64,000 nt of DNA from the NCBI GenBank assembly GCA_000711775.1, contig ARYC01000265.1:62001-126000 (forward strand), given 5' to 3'. This DNA is from Oxytricha trifallax. Lineage: Eukaryota > Ciliophora > Spirotrichea > Sporadotrichida > Oxytrichidae. This document shows, piece after piece, positions 11,961 to 22,307 of the stretch (position 1 is the stretch's first letter; each line of letters begins with the position of its first letter). A model generated the notes under the pieces. It did not search any database. It saw nothing but the letters and a program-made list of their open reading frames with translations, and was not told where the DNA came from. Position numbers and translations under genes: made by a program.

Positions 11961-12343
11961 GTTTGCTTCTGATTTGTGAAAAGTTAATAAAATTAATAAA
12001 AGCGTAGTAGAAATAATATATAATATTACAATAAGTATAAAGTGATGTTGTAGATGTTTGATTTTATTAATTAATTATAAGTTTGATCAGGCAATCGGTT
12101 TAAATACCCCTTATCATGACTTAAAATTAGCTTAATTTGAATTCCATATCTTAGATTTCTGTCTATAATTACAAAGATTCCTTCATAATCTCCAAAAGAT
12201 TTACTTTTTCTTTATTTGCATATCTTATTCCTTTCCATTTTATAAATCCGCAGCATACGAGCTCATCTGTATTTAAATTTTAGGTAAATTTTGAAAATTG
12301 AAATATTAAAATTAATAAAATTATAAGTAAAATTCAAATAAAT
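11961..12343. promoter_or_regulatory. Divergent intergenic region
   Basis: About 380 AT-rich bases between the divergently transcribed Alba-2 and LisH/ARMC9-like genes. It must hold both 5' flanks, but no specific motif stands out. Confidence 0.4.
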
Positions 12344-14119
12344 ATGCAGAAGTAAGGAGCAGGTAGCGCAGCTTAAAATAAAGTTGACTACGAAAAAATA
12401 AACATTTATATCAAAGAGTTTCTGAAGTTTAACAAATATCAAAGTACTCTTGAATGTCTTGAAGCTGAAGAGAGAACTAAAATAAATTAATTTCAATAAA
12501 TTTATTCATATAAATAAAACTATTTCGTTTATATAAAAACTAAAATCGTCACATCAAAGAACAAAATTATGAATGTGCATCCTATATCAATTAAAAATCT
12601 TATATTTTAAATAACTATATTATAATCCTGATGTAAGTTATAGTAAATTCTTTCCTAAAAATATTTTAAAAATCCAAAAACTTAAAGTGCTTTAATATTC
12701 ATGAGTTATTTAGGAAAGCAAAGCAGTTGAAGAATTCCCAAGGCTTTATAGATTTTTTGAAGCAGATTCAGTAGTGAGTGGCAGAGAAAAAAGGCTTGAA
12801 AAAGATTTGAAAGTTCTACAAAATAAAAATAAATTCTAGTTTTTATTATTAAAGTTTCTTCATATATTTATTGCAAAAAATGATAATTCATTATTAATGC
12901 ATTTTTAAAATAAGCATTCAAGCATCTTGTAATCAGCAAGATAAATATTTTCCATAGCAGTTTAATGCTTGCAGCATTTGCACTCACTTAAGGATGGAAA
13001 CGCAACTGCTGATAACCTGGGCGAGGCGATCGAAAACTATAAAATTTAACTTGGAAAATATCATAAAATCCTCTTGAGCGAGTTGAAGCAGGATGACAAA
13101 TCGCAACTGTTCTCAGAAGCAGTGCTCTCTGAACATAAAAACAAACTTATCAAGGCTAAAGATGAAAATAATGTTGAAAATATTATCGAAGTACTGCTTA
13201 GTTTGAGAGTCAACGCCCTTTAAATTTCACCAGAGCTTAGAAGGAATCTTGTCTCTGAGCTTATCAAGAATGATATGTTCTTAATCACACAGAATAAGAA
13301 TAACAGCTTTGTAATGGACTTACTTATGATCAATTCACATGGTTTAAAGCATGCAATCTGTGCTTTAGTAAGTGTAATAGCAAGCACTATTAAGGGAGTC
13401 GATTACTTGACTTAAATTGATTTACAAATCACTGAGAAAGTTATTGAGATTTTGAAGGAACAGGAAGACGGATCAGTTACTCAAAGATTCTGCATTGCTA
13501 TTTTACAAAAAATGAGCGTCAAGGAAACTACAATTGAGCTATTTGTGAACAAGGGACTTATCTAATGGGTTCTAAGACTATTAGACAAGAGCAAGCAAAG
13601 TGATATTCATATTTTCTCACTTGATTTTGCAAGTGCTCTTCTCGCAAATATACTTCATTCTCATAGCACTTTAGAGCATCTAGAAAAGTAGGTTGCCTAA
13701 ACCAAAGAAATAATGAAGAGTCTACTTTCGCTCTTGAAGGAAAATGTACCAACCTCAGTCTTAATGCATATTTTAATTTGCTTGAGTTACCTTTCAAAAG
13801 AGAGATTTTCTGCAATCATTGAAGAATGCTAATTTGTGGACAAGATTTCAGACTTCGTTGAGTACTACTCTTAACTTAACATAACAGGTAAGTATAAATT
13901 TAATTGCTAATAAATAACTTCATAGAGAGCGACAACTCTGAGATTGATAAGAAAACTGTGCTTGATCTCTGCGCTCACATGTTTCATCCCAAGGATTAAT
14001 CAAACGATGTAAGCGGCACCATGGAATATAATGAACTTAAGCAAGAAGACAGAATTAAAGAATTCGAGAATGCCCAGGGAGACCTAATTTTCGAATGTTT
14101 CCAAGATGAAGTCAGCTGA
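12344..14119 (+). CDS. LisH/armadillo-type protein, ARMC9-like
   Basis: ATG at 12344 starts MQKQGAGSAAQNKVDYEK. An N-terminal LisH motif follows (IYIKEFLKFNKYQSTLECLE). An AT-rich interruption lies at about 12485-12715, then a short segment (AVEEFPRLYRFFEADS), another interruption, and a long uninterrupted block from about 12960. That block is all-helical with repeated L/I-rich helices (IIEVLLSLRVNALQISPEL, LDFASALLANILHSH, VLMHILICLSYLSKERF), consistent with armadillo-like repeats. A 38-nt GT..AG intron at 13888-13925 precedes the acidic C-terminus, stop TGA 14117-14119. LisH followed by ARM repeats is the architecture of ARMC9, a basal-body/ciliary protein. That assignment rests on architecture and length, not on a database match. 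Confidence 0.7.
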
Positions 14120-14345
14120 TCAAAATACTAATTGCAGATGGGATTTAACTAAGATTTTATAGCAAATGTTATATTTTTCAAAATTAAATTTAAACTTTAA
14201 TTCATAAAAATTTAAGTTTGGTTTATGTAGAAACATAAGGCATTGGATGATATTGATTACAAAAATTTATTAATAATACATTAACATAGAGAATACAAAT
14301 AAAGAATCAATTATAAGCATAAATTTAAGGATTAGTAATAAAAAA

Positions 14346-14667
14346 ATGTCGCACTAAGATCTTAAGCAACACGTGAATATTTAATTTAAAAGGTTTGTTT
14401 CACTTTTTTTAATTAAATTAATTGAATATGATATATTCAAAACCAATCGATCAATAGACCTATCAAGCAGTCGAAAATGATATTTCAGTCACTTAAAATG
14501 AATCTCTTGAAAAAAGTTTGATAAGAGATTGCTTTGACCTTACACAATGTGATGGCAAAAGTTACCAAAATGCGCAAATCAGCTTCAATTTAGAATAATT
14601 TAAGCATTTAAATATAAATAAAATAAAAATTAAGCATATAAAAGTCACTTATATACTTTATAAATGA
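14346..14667 (+). CDS. Small unrecognised protein with a clear 30-bp IES
   Basis: ATG at 14346 (MSHQDLKQHVNIQFK) is followed by an AT-rich interruption (about 14390-14460). A second block reads TYQAVENDISVTQNESLEKS and LIRDCFDLTQCDGKSYQNAQ in one frame. A 30-bp direct-repeat-bounded segment is then skipped without changing frame, and the frame ends at TGA 14665-14667. Just after the TGA, in the same frame, lies another coding-like stretch (CQNFGGDRCIAAIYAIFGII) to about 14810, so the gene may be longer. No family is recognised. Confidence 0.5.
14600..14637 (+). other. Putative IES, 30 bp with 8-bp pointer TTAAGCAT
   Basis: TTAAGCAT occurs at 14600-14607 and again at 14630-14637. The bases between are pure A/T except the repeats. 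Removing one repeat plus the spacer takes out 30 bases and keeps the frame. This matches a minimal hypotrich IES. Confidence 0.6.
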
Positions 14668-15480
14668 TGTCAGAATTTCGGAGGAGACAGATGTATAGCA
14701 GCAATATATGCAATCTTTGGAATTATAAAACAAGTTTCTACTCATTTCTGGAATTTTGATTCTCTGTTTATAATATTATAATTAATAAAGTCCTCTTATG
14801 ATTCTAGATGAATTAAATAAATGATTAAATATGGCCTCCTCAATATATATATATATATATATATATATTATTATTAATTGTTTGGGATTCTTCATTCTTA
14901 TGGGTTATTACTCTCAATGTAAGTATCACAAATATTGTTTGAGCCACAAGTTTCTCACTAAATTTCAAAGAGATATGATAAATTATGGTCACATAATTTA
15001 ACAAAATTATTAAATGGTATGAAAATCATTAGAATACTTTTAATGCTTCAAAAGATCTTTAAAAATATAAGAATTACTAATTGTAAATTGCTTTAAAAAA
15101 TATCCATTTAAAATTTCAATGAAATTAATCAAATGAGTCAGAAATTTACGACTCAATATTATGACTCAATATTTTTTCGATCATAATTTTGAAGGCTTCA
15201 TTTTTTATATACAATAAGGGAGTTTGCTAATCAAAATTCCTCTTTATTTAGAATGAAAGTCTCATTCTAAATATCTATATTGTTAAAATATCAACTTAAG
15301 ATTCTAAGGAATACAATTTGCAATACTTTGCATCATTCAAATTTATTCTAGAATTTTATTACATAAAGCTCCCTTGAATTTGATATTCTTCTTAAATTTA
15401 CTGATCAAAATAACGATTACAATTTTTGCTGTTTTATAAAATAAGTTTAACTCAAGCTATTTATAGTTTTATTGAACAAG
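14668..15480. other. AT-rich spacer with (AT)n
   Basis: Beyond the coding-like patch that ends near 14810, a perfect (AT)n tract of about 24 bases occurs at about 14845-14868. The remainder is AT-rich with a short tandem echo of CGACTCAATATTATGACTCAATATT near 15148-15172 (period about 14). No gene was recognised. Confidence 0.5.
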
Positions 15481-15484
15481 AAGC

Positions 15485-16861
15485 AAAACAGGTCGAATAC
15501 GAACACCCCAACTAAAAAATCCAGGCGTAAAGAGAGCAGAAGCGCATCTATCGGAAAATTGGAGGATCTGAATGTATTAAAATAAGAATCTGCTCAAAAG
15601 AATCTCAGGTAATTTCTTAATTTTGAATCCTTGTCATTCATCTATGAATCTCAAATGTTAATTTTTTATGAATCCTTACACAAGTAAAAAAGAGGGTTAA
15701 ATTTTAAAGGTATTCTTAACAAAGTATAAACATGTTAAATGTTAATCTATTTGATAGTCTGAATGAAAGATTGTCAAACCACTAAACTGCTCTTGGCTCA
15801 TCAATCAGTTTTTCCTCAGATGATAGTGAAATATTCGAAGATTTCACCAATAATCCAAGCTACTAGAATAAGAGCGTATAGAGCTAGAGGTTAAATGGTA
15901 CCAATGCAAGAAAAACTTCCATATCTAGCTACAAAGGACCAGCCTAAATGCCATTTAATCCAGCTTACCATCCAAGGCTAGTCAAGTTCTTCTAGGATGA
16001 TGACCAGAGGGAGACTGTGAAGGATCTTATGGACTTGAAAGAATCTATTACTCGTAGGTTCTCTACTCAAGCAGATGTTATTCTCACATCCGAGATTGAA
16101 AGCACATGTACCCCTAGAACTGTTAATGAATCATCTACTATTGTTCGAATGAGTTCTAACTGCTTGATTTAAGTTTCAAAGAATCAAACTTCTTTTGAAT
16201 AACCTCAGATGCAAACTACAAGAGCAATGTTCAGATACCTAATATCAAAGAAGCAAATGAAACTTAATAAGCTAGAAAAATTGAACTTAAAGAATCACCT
16301 TAAAACTAGGCAGTTCAATTCTGAGATATTGAGAAAGTCTAGCTCAAGGACCTAATCTAGAAAAGGATCCTGCCTAATCCCTCAAACTATCTTTATATTG
16401 TATTTTTATTTTTAATTTTTAAAGATACAATATCTATTTTCTAATAATTTTAAACTAATTAGATATTTACTCAATAGGCAGTTAGAAAAAGCTCTAATTT
16501 TGCACCGAGATTATCAACCAAAGAGAATATAATGCTTTCAATATCAAGAAAGTCATATTTTTATGACTAGATGTTTGGAAAGAATCGTAGCTATGAATTA
16601 ATTTTATTTTATTTGATGACCAAAAACATATTTAATAACTTATCTTTTTTATCAAGAATATTAAGTTAGGTTATAAACAAATCTATGAAGCAACTTGTGA
16701 AGAAGAAGAGAATTAAAAATCTGTAATAAACTCCCTAGTTTCAAATTAATGAATAAAATTATGATTAGATCTAGGAATCAATCAAATTTATCATTAAACA
16801 CTAGTTTAAAATAAAATGGAACCTTAAAAGTATTAATTTAAGCATGAAGCCTCTAAAGTGA
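15485..16861 (+). CDS. Basic Ser/Lys/Arg-rich protein, unrecognised
   Basis: The first coding block begins after an AG at about 15470 and encodes a strongly basic stretch (NTPTKKSRRKESRSASIG). No start codon is visible upstream, so the true N-terminus may lie in another segment. An interruption at about 15610-15730 is followed by a long block (15733-16380) starting MLNVNLFDSLNERLSN, then two shorter blocks separated by AT-rich interruptions (about 16385-16478 and 16600-16660). The stop is TGA 16859-16861. It includes a K/L-rich helix (KKQMKLNKLEKLNLKNHLK) and many S/T/R residues. No domain is recognised. Confidence 0.65.
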
Positions 16862-17369
16862 GACTCATTGCAGTCCTATATTGAATTAATAGATGTCAAA
16901 TCAAGGATATATTTTATGTATAAAATATTATTTAGATTGATAATAAACTTGTAGATATTGCTTGGTTTAATAGGTTAGCATATACTTTGCCTAATTTTAT
17001 TAGGCGTAAAAAACTTTGACTTAAGTAATTTATATTTCTATTTAAATTGAGGTTTGGACTTATATTTTATTAATTTTTCAATCATAAATCTACATTAAAA
17101 CCATAGAAATTATGCTCTTTTATTTTAATAAAAAATATTTACATCAATTTTTGCATGTTTTTGATATATTAATAAGGATGGATTGAACTGAAATAATTTA
17201 AAATGGTTGAATTATTTTATTTTAGCAGAAACTTTTTATAATTTTTTTATATTTAATCTTAATAACTCATATTACATTTATTTTGGGTTTTATTTGATTA
17301 TTCTTATAATTGTTATTTGTTAAAATAGACAAAAGTAATTAAGTAAATAATTAAAATGCTATAATTTCA
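16862..17369. other. AT-rich convergent spacer
   Basis: About 500 bases between convergent genes. Nothing recognised. Confidence 0.5.
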
Positions 17370-18936
17370 TCAAGACATTAAGAATTCTTTAATTTTAATT
17401 TAATCTTTCTTTTCTAATAGTTGCTTAGGGAGCATGGCAAGCATAGTATGTGAGTTCAGCATGTCACTTCTCATCATTTAGTACATATAAAAGAAGAAAT
17501 ATATAGCAAGTGATATTGATACGACTACCAACATTATATAAAAAACCTCTTTTTAAAATAAATCACTTTTACAATTGATAAATAATATAACTTAACACTG
17601 TGAAAAGTCCAATATGTACGGAGTTCATATTTGTAATGAAGCTTATCACACTATCATAAACTTCCTTGTTCAATAGTCTGTCAACCTCATAAAACATAAG
17701 TGTGTTGACATAGTATTATTCCATAAATCCATGGTTTCTTAATTTTTATAGAATGTAGTCCGTAGTCCTATTTTTAGACTGTTGATTGAAAAACTCAAGT
17801 TAGGAGAGCAGTAAAGACTTTGTTATTTCTTATCTTGTCAAAAGCATGCCGTTTAAGAGCATTGAATTTAAAACTCCAGAGCACTGCTACTTTGTAAATT
17901 TTAATTTAATTGAGACATACAGAAATACCTTTATTGCAAATTTAAAAAAGTAAAGTCAGTAGTTTATTGAATGATATCGCAAAGCTTTTTGGTGTCCAGA
18001 TCACTAATCATTGAGTTCGCATCGCTTAAATAACTACTGTGTGTCCTCTTTAGGTTTGCATAGCTTTGCTCTATCTACATACATTTCCAAAGCTGTCTCA
18101 TTGAAAGCGAATCATAACCCCCACTTTTAAGGCTTGAGTCATAAATATCTTCTTATTTACTGTAGTCAATTAGCTTAGCAGTTAAATTCTATAGGAAATC
18201 TTCTCTAGTTAAGTAGAACAACTTTGAAGAGCAATATTCTCTCTAATAAATCATGTTTAAATCTATAAAAGAGTCCTTGAAGGAGCGAGTTGTCAAAAGT
18301 GTAAATACATAGATTCCTATGAAATAGCCTGAAAAAAGTATGAATAAAGAGATCATTTAGGCTATAATCGAGGACTTCTATGTTGTAGAAATGTTCAATA
18401 TTTTGTTTGCAATACTTTCATCTTCATTGTCCTTGGCTTATATAATTTCGATTAAAAAGTTTACAACAAACAAATCTCAAATTTAGCACTTATACTTCAT
18501 CTTAAGTCTGGAGCATAGTTTAATTACTTTATTTAATATCATTTAGCGTCGTCATTCTATTGCCTTAAAATAGTACATTTTGCTAATGATTTAATTCCAC
18601 ACTATTGTAGGGAAACATTTAATTTGAGAAAATGAATTACTAATAAAATTAATTAAATCCAAATATCATTTCAATTATCAAGATTAAAGTGAATCAAAAT
18701 TCAAATCTTAATTAATTTTACGTTAGATCCCTCAATTTTTATAGCTAGACTTTACTCCTATTATTCCTGAATCATCCATGCAAACGAGATATTTTTATTT
18801 TGAGGAAACTCCTAAAAATAACATAATGGCCTCTTTTTCTTGGTTGAAGAAATAAAATTATTATAGCAATATAAACCACCTTCTAATTTTCAATGAGAAA
18901 TTCAGAGAGTATAACATTATTAGAGTTTTGAGACAT
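17370..18936 (-). CDS. Two-TM membrane protein, relative of the C-terminal half of the PAS protein
   Basis: The stop is TGA 17370-17372. A possible start is ATG at 18936 (MSQNSNNVILSEFLIENQ), but the first 300 bases need interruptions to join. The clear part runs from about 18470: a helix, TM1 (QMISLFILFSGYFIGIYVFT), a soluble region of about 230 residues with several Cys, TM2 encoded near 17540-17480 (VVVSISLAIYFFFYMYQ), then NSHTMLAMLPKQLL and a short basic tail. The same order (TM, ~200-residue loop, TM, cytosolic tail) forms the C-terminal half of the large PAS-domain gene at 22.3-33.8 kb. It is therefore probably a paralogue or a partial copy. An interruption lies at about 17560-17610 and another near 17890-17960. 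Confidence 0.6.
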
Positions 18937-19127
18937 TTTTCTAAAACATAACTGAAGTTAATTAATAATTAATTAATTTTATTTAAATTAATTTCCCAAA
19001 TCTAATGTATTCCTACAATATTATCTGCTGAATTATTATTTATGCGAGAATTATATAAACTTTCGTTAGATTCTGTCTCTTTTATTTTTAATACATTTCT
19101 GGCAAAATGAGTGTCAAATCTTTACAA

Positions 19128-19633
19128 GTAATTTTGGGGGGGGAAGTTTCCTGCACCGGTTTATGATAAAAAAAATTTTAGGGAAGTTTCCTGCACTCTT
19201 TTAAATTTTTTAAATTTTTATTTTTTTAATTAAATTAATCTTTATAAAAACTATCAACTAACTTCAGGACTAATTTCAACATTTAATTATACTTTAATTT
19301 TTTAATCAATAGTCAATATCTCTCTTCAGATTCCAACAACTCTGACATTTTTCATCTAATATTTATAGGTTCTGTTATAGTAATTCCAAATATTTTATCC
19401 AATTTTTATTGAAATTCTGATTGAATTTTTCTTGTTCTTACCATGCCTTTATAATGTTAGATTATATTTTCTTGCACTACTTCAATGATGAGCGATATGC
19501 TCTTAATATTTAATGGGTAAAAAATATTAATTTTGTTAATTTATGTCAAATTTATTAAATTTAACATAAAAAAAATTAAAGCGTGCAGGAAACTTCCTCG
19601 AGTGCAGAAAACTTCCCCCCCCCCCGTAATTTT
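19128..19633. mobile_element. MITE-like element, copy 1, with 8-bp target duplication
   Basis: The element body is 19136-19625 (490 bp). It is flanked on both sides by GTAATTTT (19128-19135 and 19626-19633), a perfect 8-bp duplication. The ends are inverted: a G run then AAGTTTCCTGCAC on the left, and GTGCAG-AAACTTCC then a C run on the right. Each end carries a second nearby copy of the AAGTTTCCTGCAC motif. The inside is AT-rich with no ORF. Eight-bp duplications are typical of hAT-type transposases, so a non-autonomous hAT-like element is possible. Two related copies lie at 40.7-42.1 kb. Confidence 0.75.
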
Positions 19634-20390
19634 ATTCCCCTAATTATAGATTGTTTTCTTCTTCTATTAATTAGAAAAATAAAATAATAGCTTTCTTTAT
19701 CTATTAAAATCCCCATAAGTTAATTTAGAGTTGATATAAGGTTGTCTATAAATATAATTTATATGAAAATTAAATTGGCTAATATTTAATAAATTAATTT
19801 AAAATTAAATTTTCATATTTTGTTTGATTTTCTTTTCAGAACAATAATTTAGAATTTCAAGATAAATGTTTTTATAATTATCTTAAACATTATTTCTACT
19901 CCAAACAAATATTTTTAAATAATTAATTACTAGCAACACACTATCTTCATAATTATTAGACTAACAGAGTTTTAATGATTATATTTTTACCAAATATATT
20001 GAATAATATTGGCGTAAGTTAAATAGAGGAGAAATCAATAAAATTATCTTTTACTTGTAAAAAATGAATTAATAGAATTTAAATTAAAAATCTATCTTTT
20101 TATCATGTTTTGACTGGATTTGTTAATTATGAAATTGATAAACAATAGGGTTGCGGCCTTTTAAATTGCTGCTTGATTAGTGAGAACCTGGGAAACTAAT
20201 TTATCTAAATTACTATGTAATATTAATTTTCTCTGATTTGATTTACTCTTGATTGGTTTGTAACAAATCATGAAAAGAACTGTCTTAGACAAGCTTTTAA
20301 TTTATTTTATAATTTTTTCATTTAATAATATTTCTCTTCAATACTACTAAATACGACCAATATTTCATCTACCCATTCAAATGTTTTAAT
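19634..20390. other. AT-rich spacer
   Basis: No coding sequence or repeat recognised between the two transposon-like elements. Confidence 0.5.
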
Positions 20391-20394
20391 AAAT

Positions 20395-21975
20395 ATTTGT
20401 TCTTACCGAGACCCCCTCCCCTCCTCCCAAAATTTTTCAATTTTTTTATTTTTTTATTTTCATCCTTTTTCACATATATTTTTCTTTATCAGCATTTTCA
20501 TATATCTGTCACTCGTATATATAGAACTATACTCAAAATATTTTTTTAAACTCATAAAATGATGCTAAAATCAACATAAATCTACTAAATTTATGATCTA
20601 AAATATACTATTTATTCAATATCAACATTAATTTATAAAAATAAAATATTTTGAATTTTTCAAGTTCATATGATGATCATAGCCCTCCATCATTTTTATC
20701 TTTGTAATCATTTATTTGTTTTTAAAATAAAATACAACTTATAAAGTTAATGCATAATTTTTAATTTTATATTGACCTTAATAATATATTTTCTATTTTT
20801 ATAGTTTCTGTAAAATAATAAATGGATCATTATATCGATTAGTAGCGATATCGATTTAGAATAACAAATGTAGAATAATATTGATTATAGAAGTGAATTC
20901 TTCATACTATGAATGAATGACGAATATCAAGAGGAAGAAACAACCTTTGATCCTAAATAGCACACATTCATGAAGAATTATTTTTGAGGAGGACAATCCT
21001 GAAAATTTTCTGGATAATATATTGAGAGAGATTGATTAAGTTAAGTGATAGACGACAGAAATTATTTAGTTCATAATAAGCAAAGAAAGGAAAAATTAAA
21101 AATCACATGAAGAACAGTGTAGACAAACATGATAAATAAAGATCAAAACATTTTTCTCTGGAAAATATACCTCAACAAAAGAATAGAAAGGAGTAAGTAG
21201 ATACTGAACTTATTGAACAGAGAATCTGATACATAACTATATTAATACGAAGGTATTTTCGACGACTTAATGGAACAGATAAAATAATTATATTCAATGA
21301 AGAAATTACATACTTGTGTTACTCGTATTTATTAACTATATTTTTTTCTATTCAATTTAAATTTTTTAGAAGCAATCTAATTAAATTATAACAGAGATCA
21401 AGATTAATTATTTTAAATATTAATATTAAGTAGAATATGTGTACTTATTTTGTTTATATTATAAAATTATTGAAATCAGGTTGAAAAATAAAGTTAAATT
21501 AAACTGACTTTAAAATATACTATAAAATATAATTAAATATATAGATTTTTTTTATGAGATCAATAAAAAATAAAAAATTATGCATTAATTTTATAAGTTG
21601 TATTTTAATTAAAATAAATAAATGATTGGAAAGATAAAAATCATGGCGGACGTAGAGCATCATATGACCTTGAAAAATTCAAAATATTTTATTTTTATAA
21701 ATTAATGTTGATATTGAATAAAAAATATATTTAGATCATAAATTTAGTAGATTTATGTTGATTTTTGCATCATTTTATGAGTTTGAAAAGATATTTTGAG
21801 TATAGTTCTATATATACGAGTGACAGATATATGAAAATGATGATAGAGAAAAATAGATGTGAAAAAGGATGAAAATAAAAAATTAAAAATTGAAAAATTT
21901 TGGGAGGATGGGAGGTGTAGGTCGATTAAAATATGAGGAGGGGGAGGGGGGTCTCGGTCAGAACAAATATATAAA
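20395..21975. mobile_element. Long-inverted-repeat element (about 1.58 kb)
   Basis: The terminal regions are inverted copies of each other over about 380 bases (roughly 20400-20780 and 21565-21970). The outer ends pair ACCGAGACCCCC with GGGGGTCTCGGT, extended by GTTCT/AGAAC and ATATTTG/CAAATAT. The arms differ by scattered substitutions and a small insertion in the right arm, so the element is not new. The core (20800-21380) is richer in G and contains several short open pieces (for example MNDEYQEEETTFDPKQHTF), broken by TGA, that look like the remains of one ORF. A target duplication could not be fixed because the flanks are themselves A/T palindromic. Family unknown; MULE- or foldback-like by shape only. 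Confidence 0.65.
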
Positions 21976-22307
21976 AAGCGACAGTTCACCCTGTAAATCG
22001 CTAAGCTTTTCTTTATCAAAGATATCAGAATGATCGATTTAATCGAAATCCGAATGACCAAAGTGAGTTGTCACTCGAGTCAACTAATTTTTATTTAAAG
22101 TACAAGAATATTTTAAAAAAATACTATATATTGTATCTCATTTTATAGTTTACCAAAAGAATAAATTTAAAGAAAAATATTAATTATACGCATTTTTAAT
22201 AAGTAACAAAAGCAAAAATTTGTGGAAATCTAAAAATTAATTATTTTTTATAAATATAGATCTATTTTGAAAATAATTTTACTCTCTCATTAAAATTTTT
22301 TTTTAAA
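21976..22307. other. Spacer downstream of the PAS gene
   Basis: The first 100 bases (about 21980-22080) are slightly GC-richer but show no coding frame. The rest is AT-rich. Confidence 0.4.
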
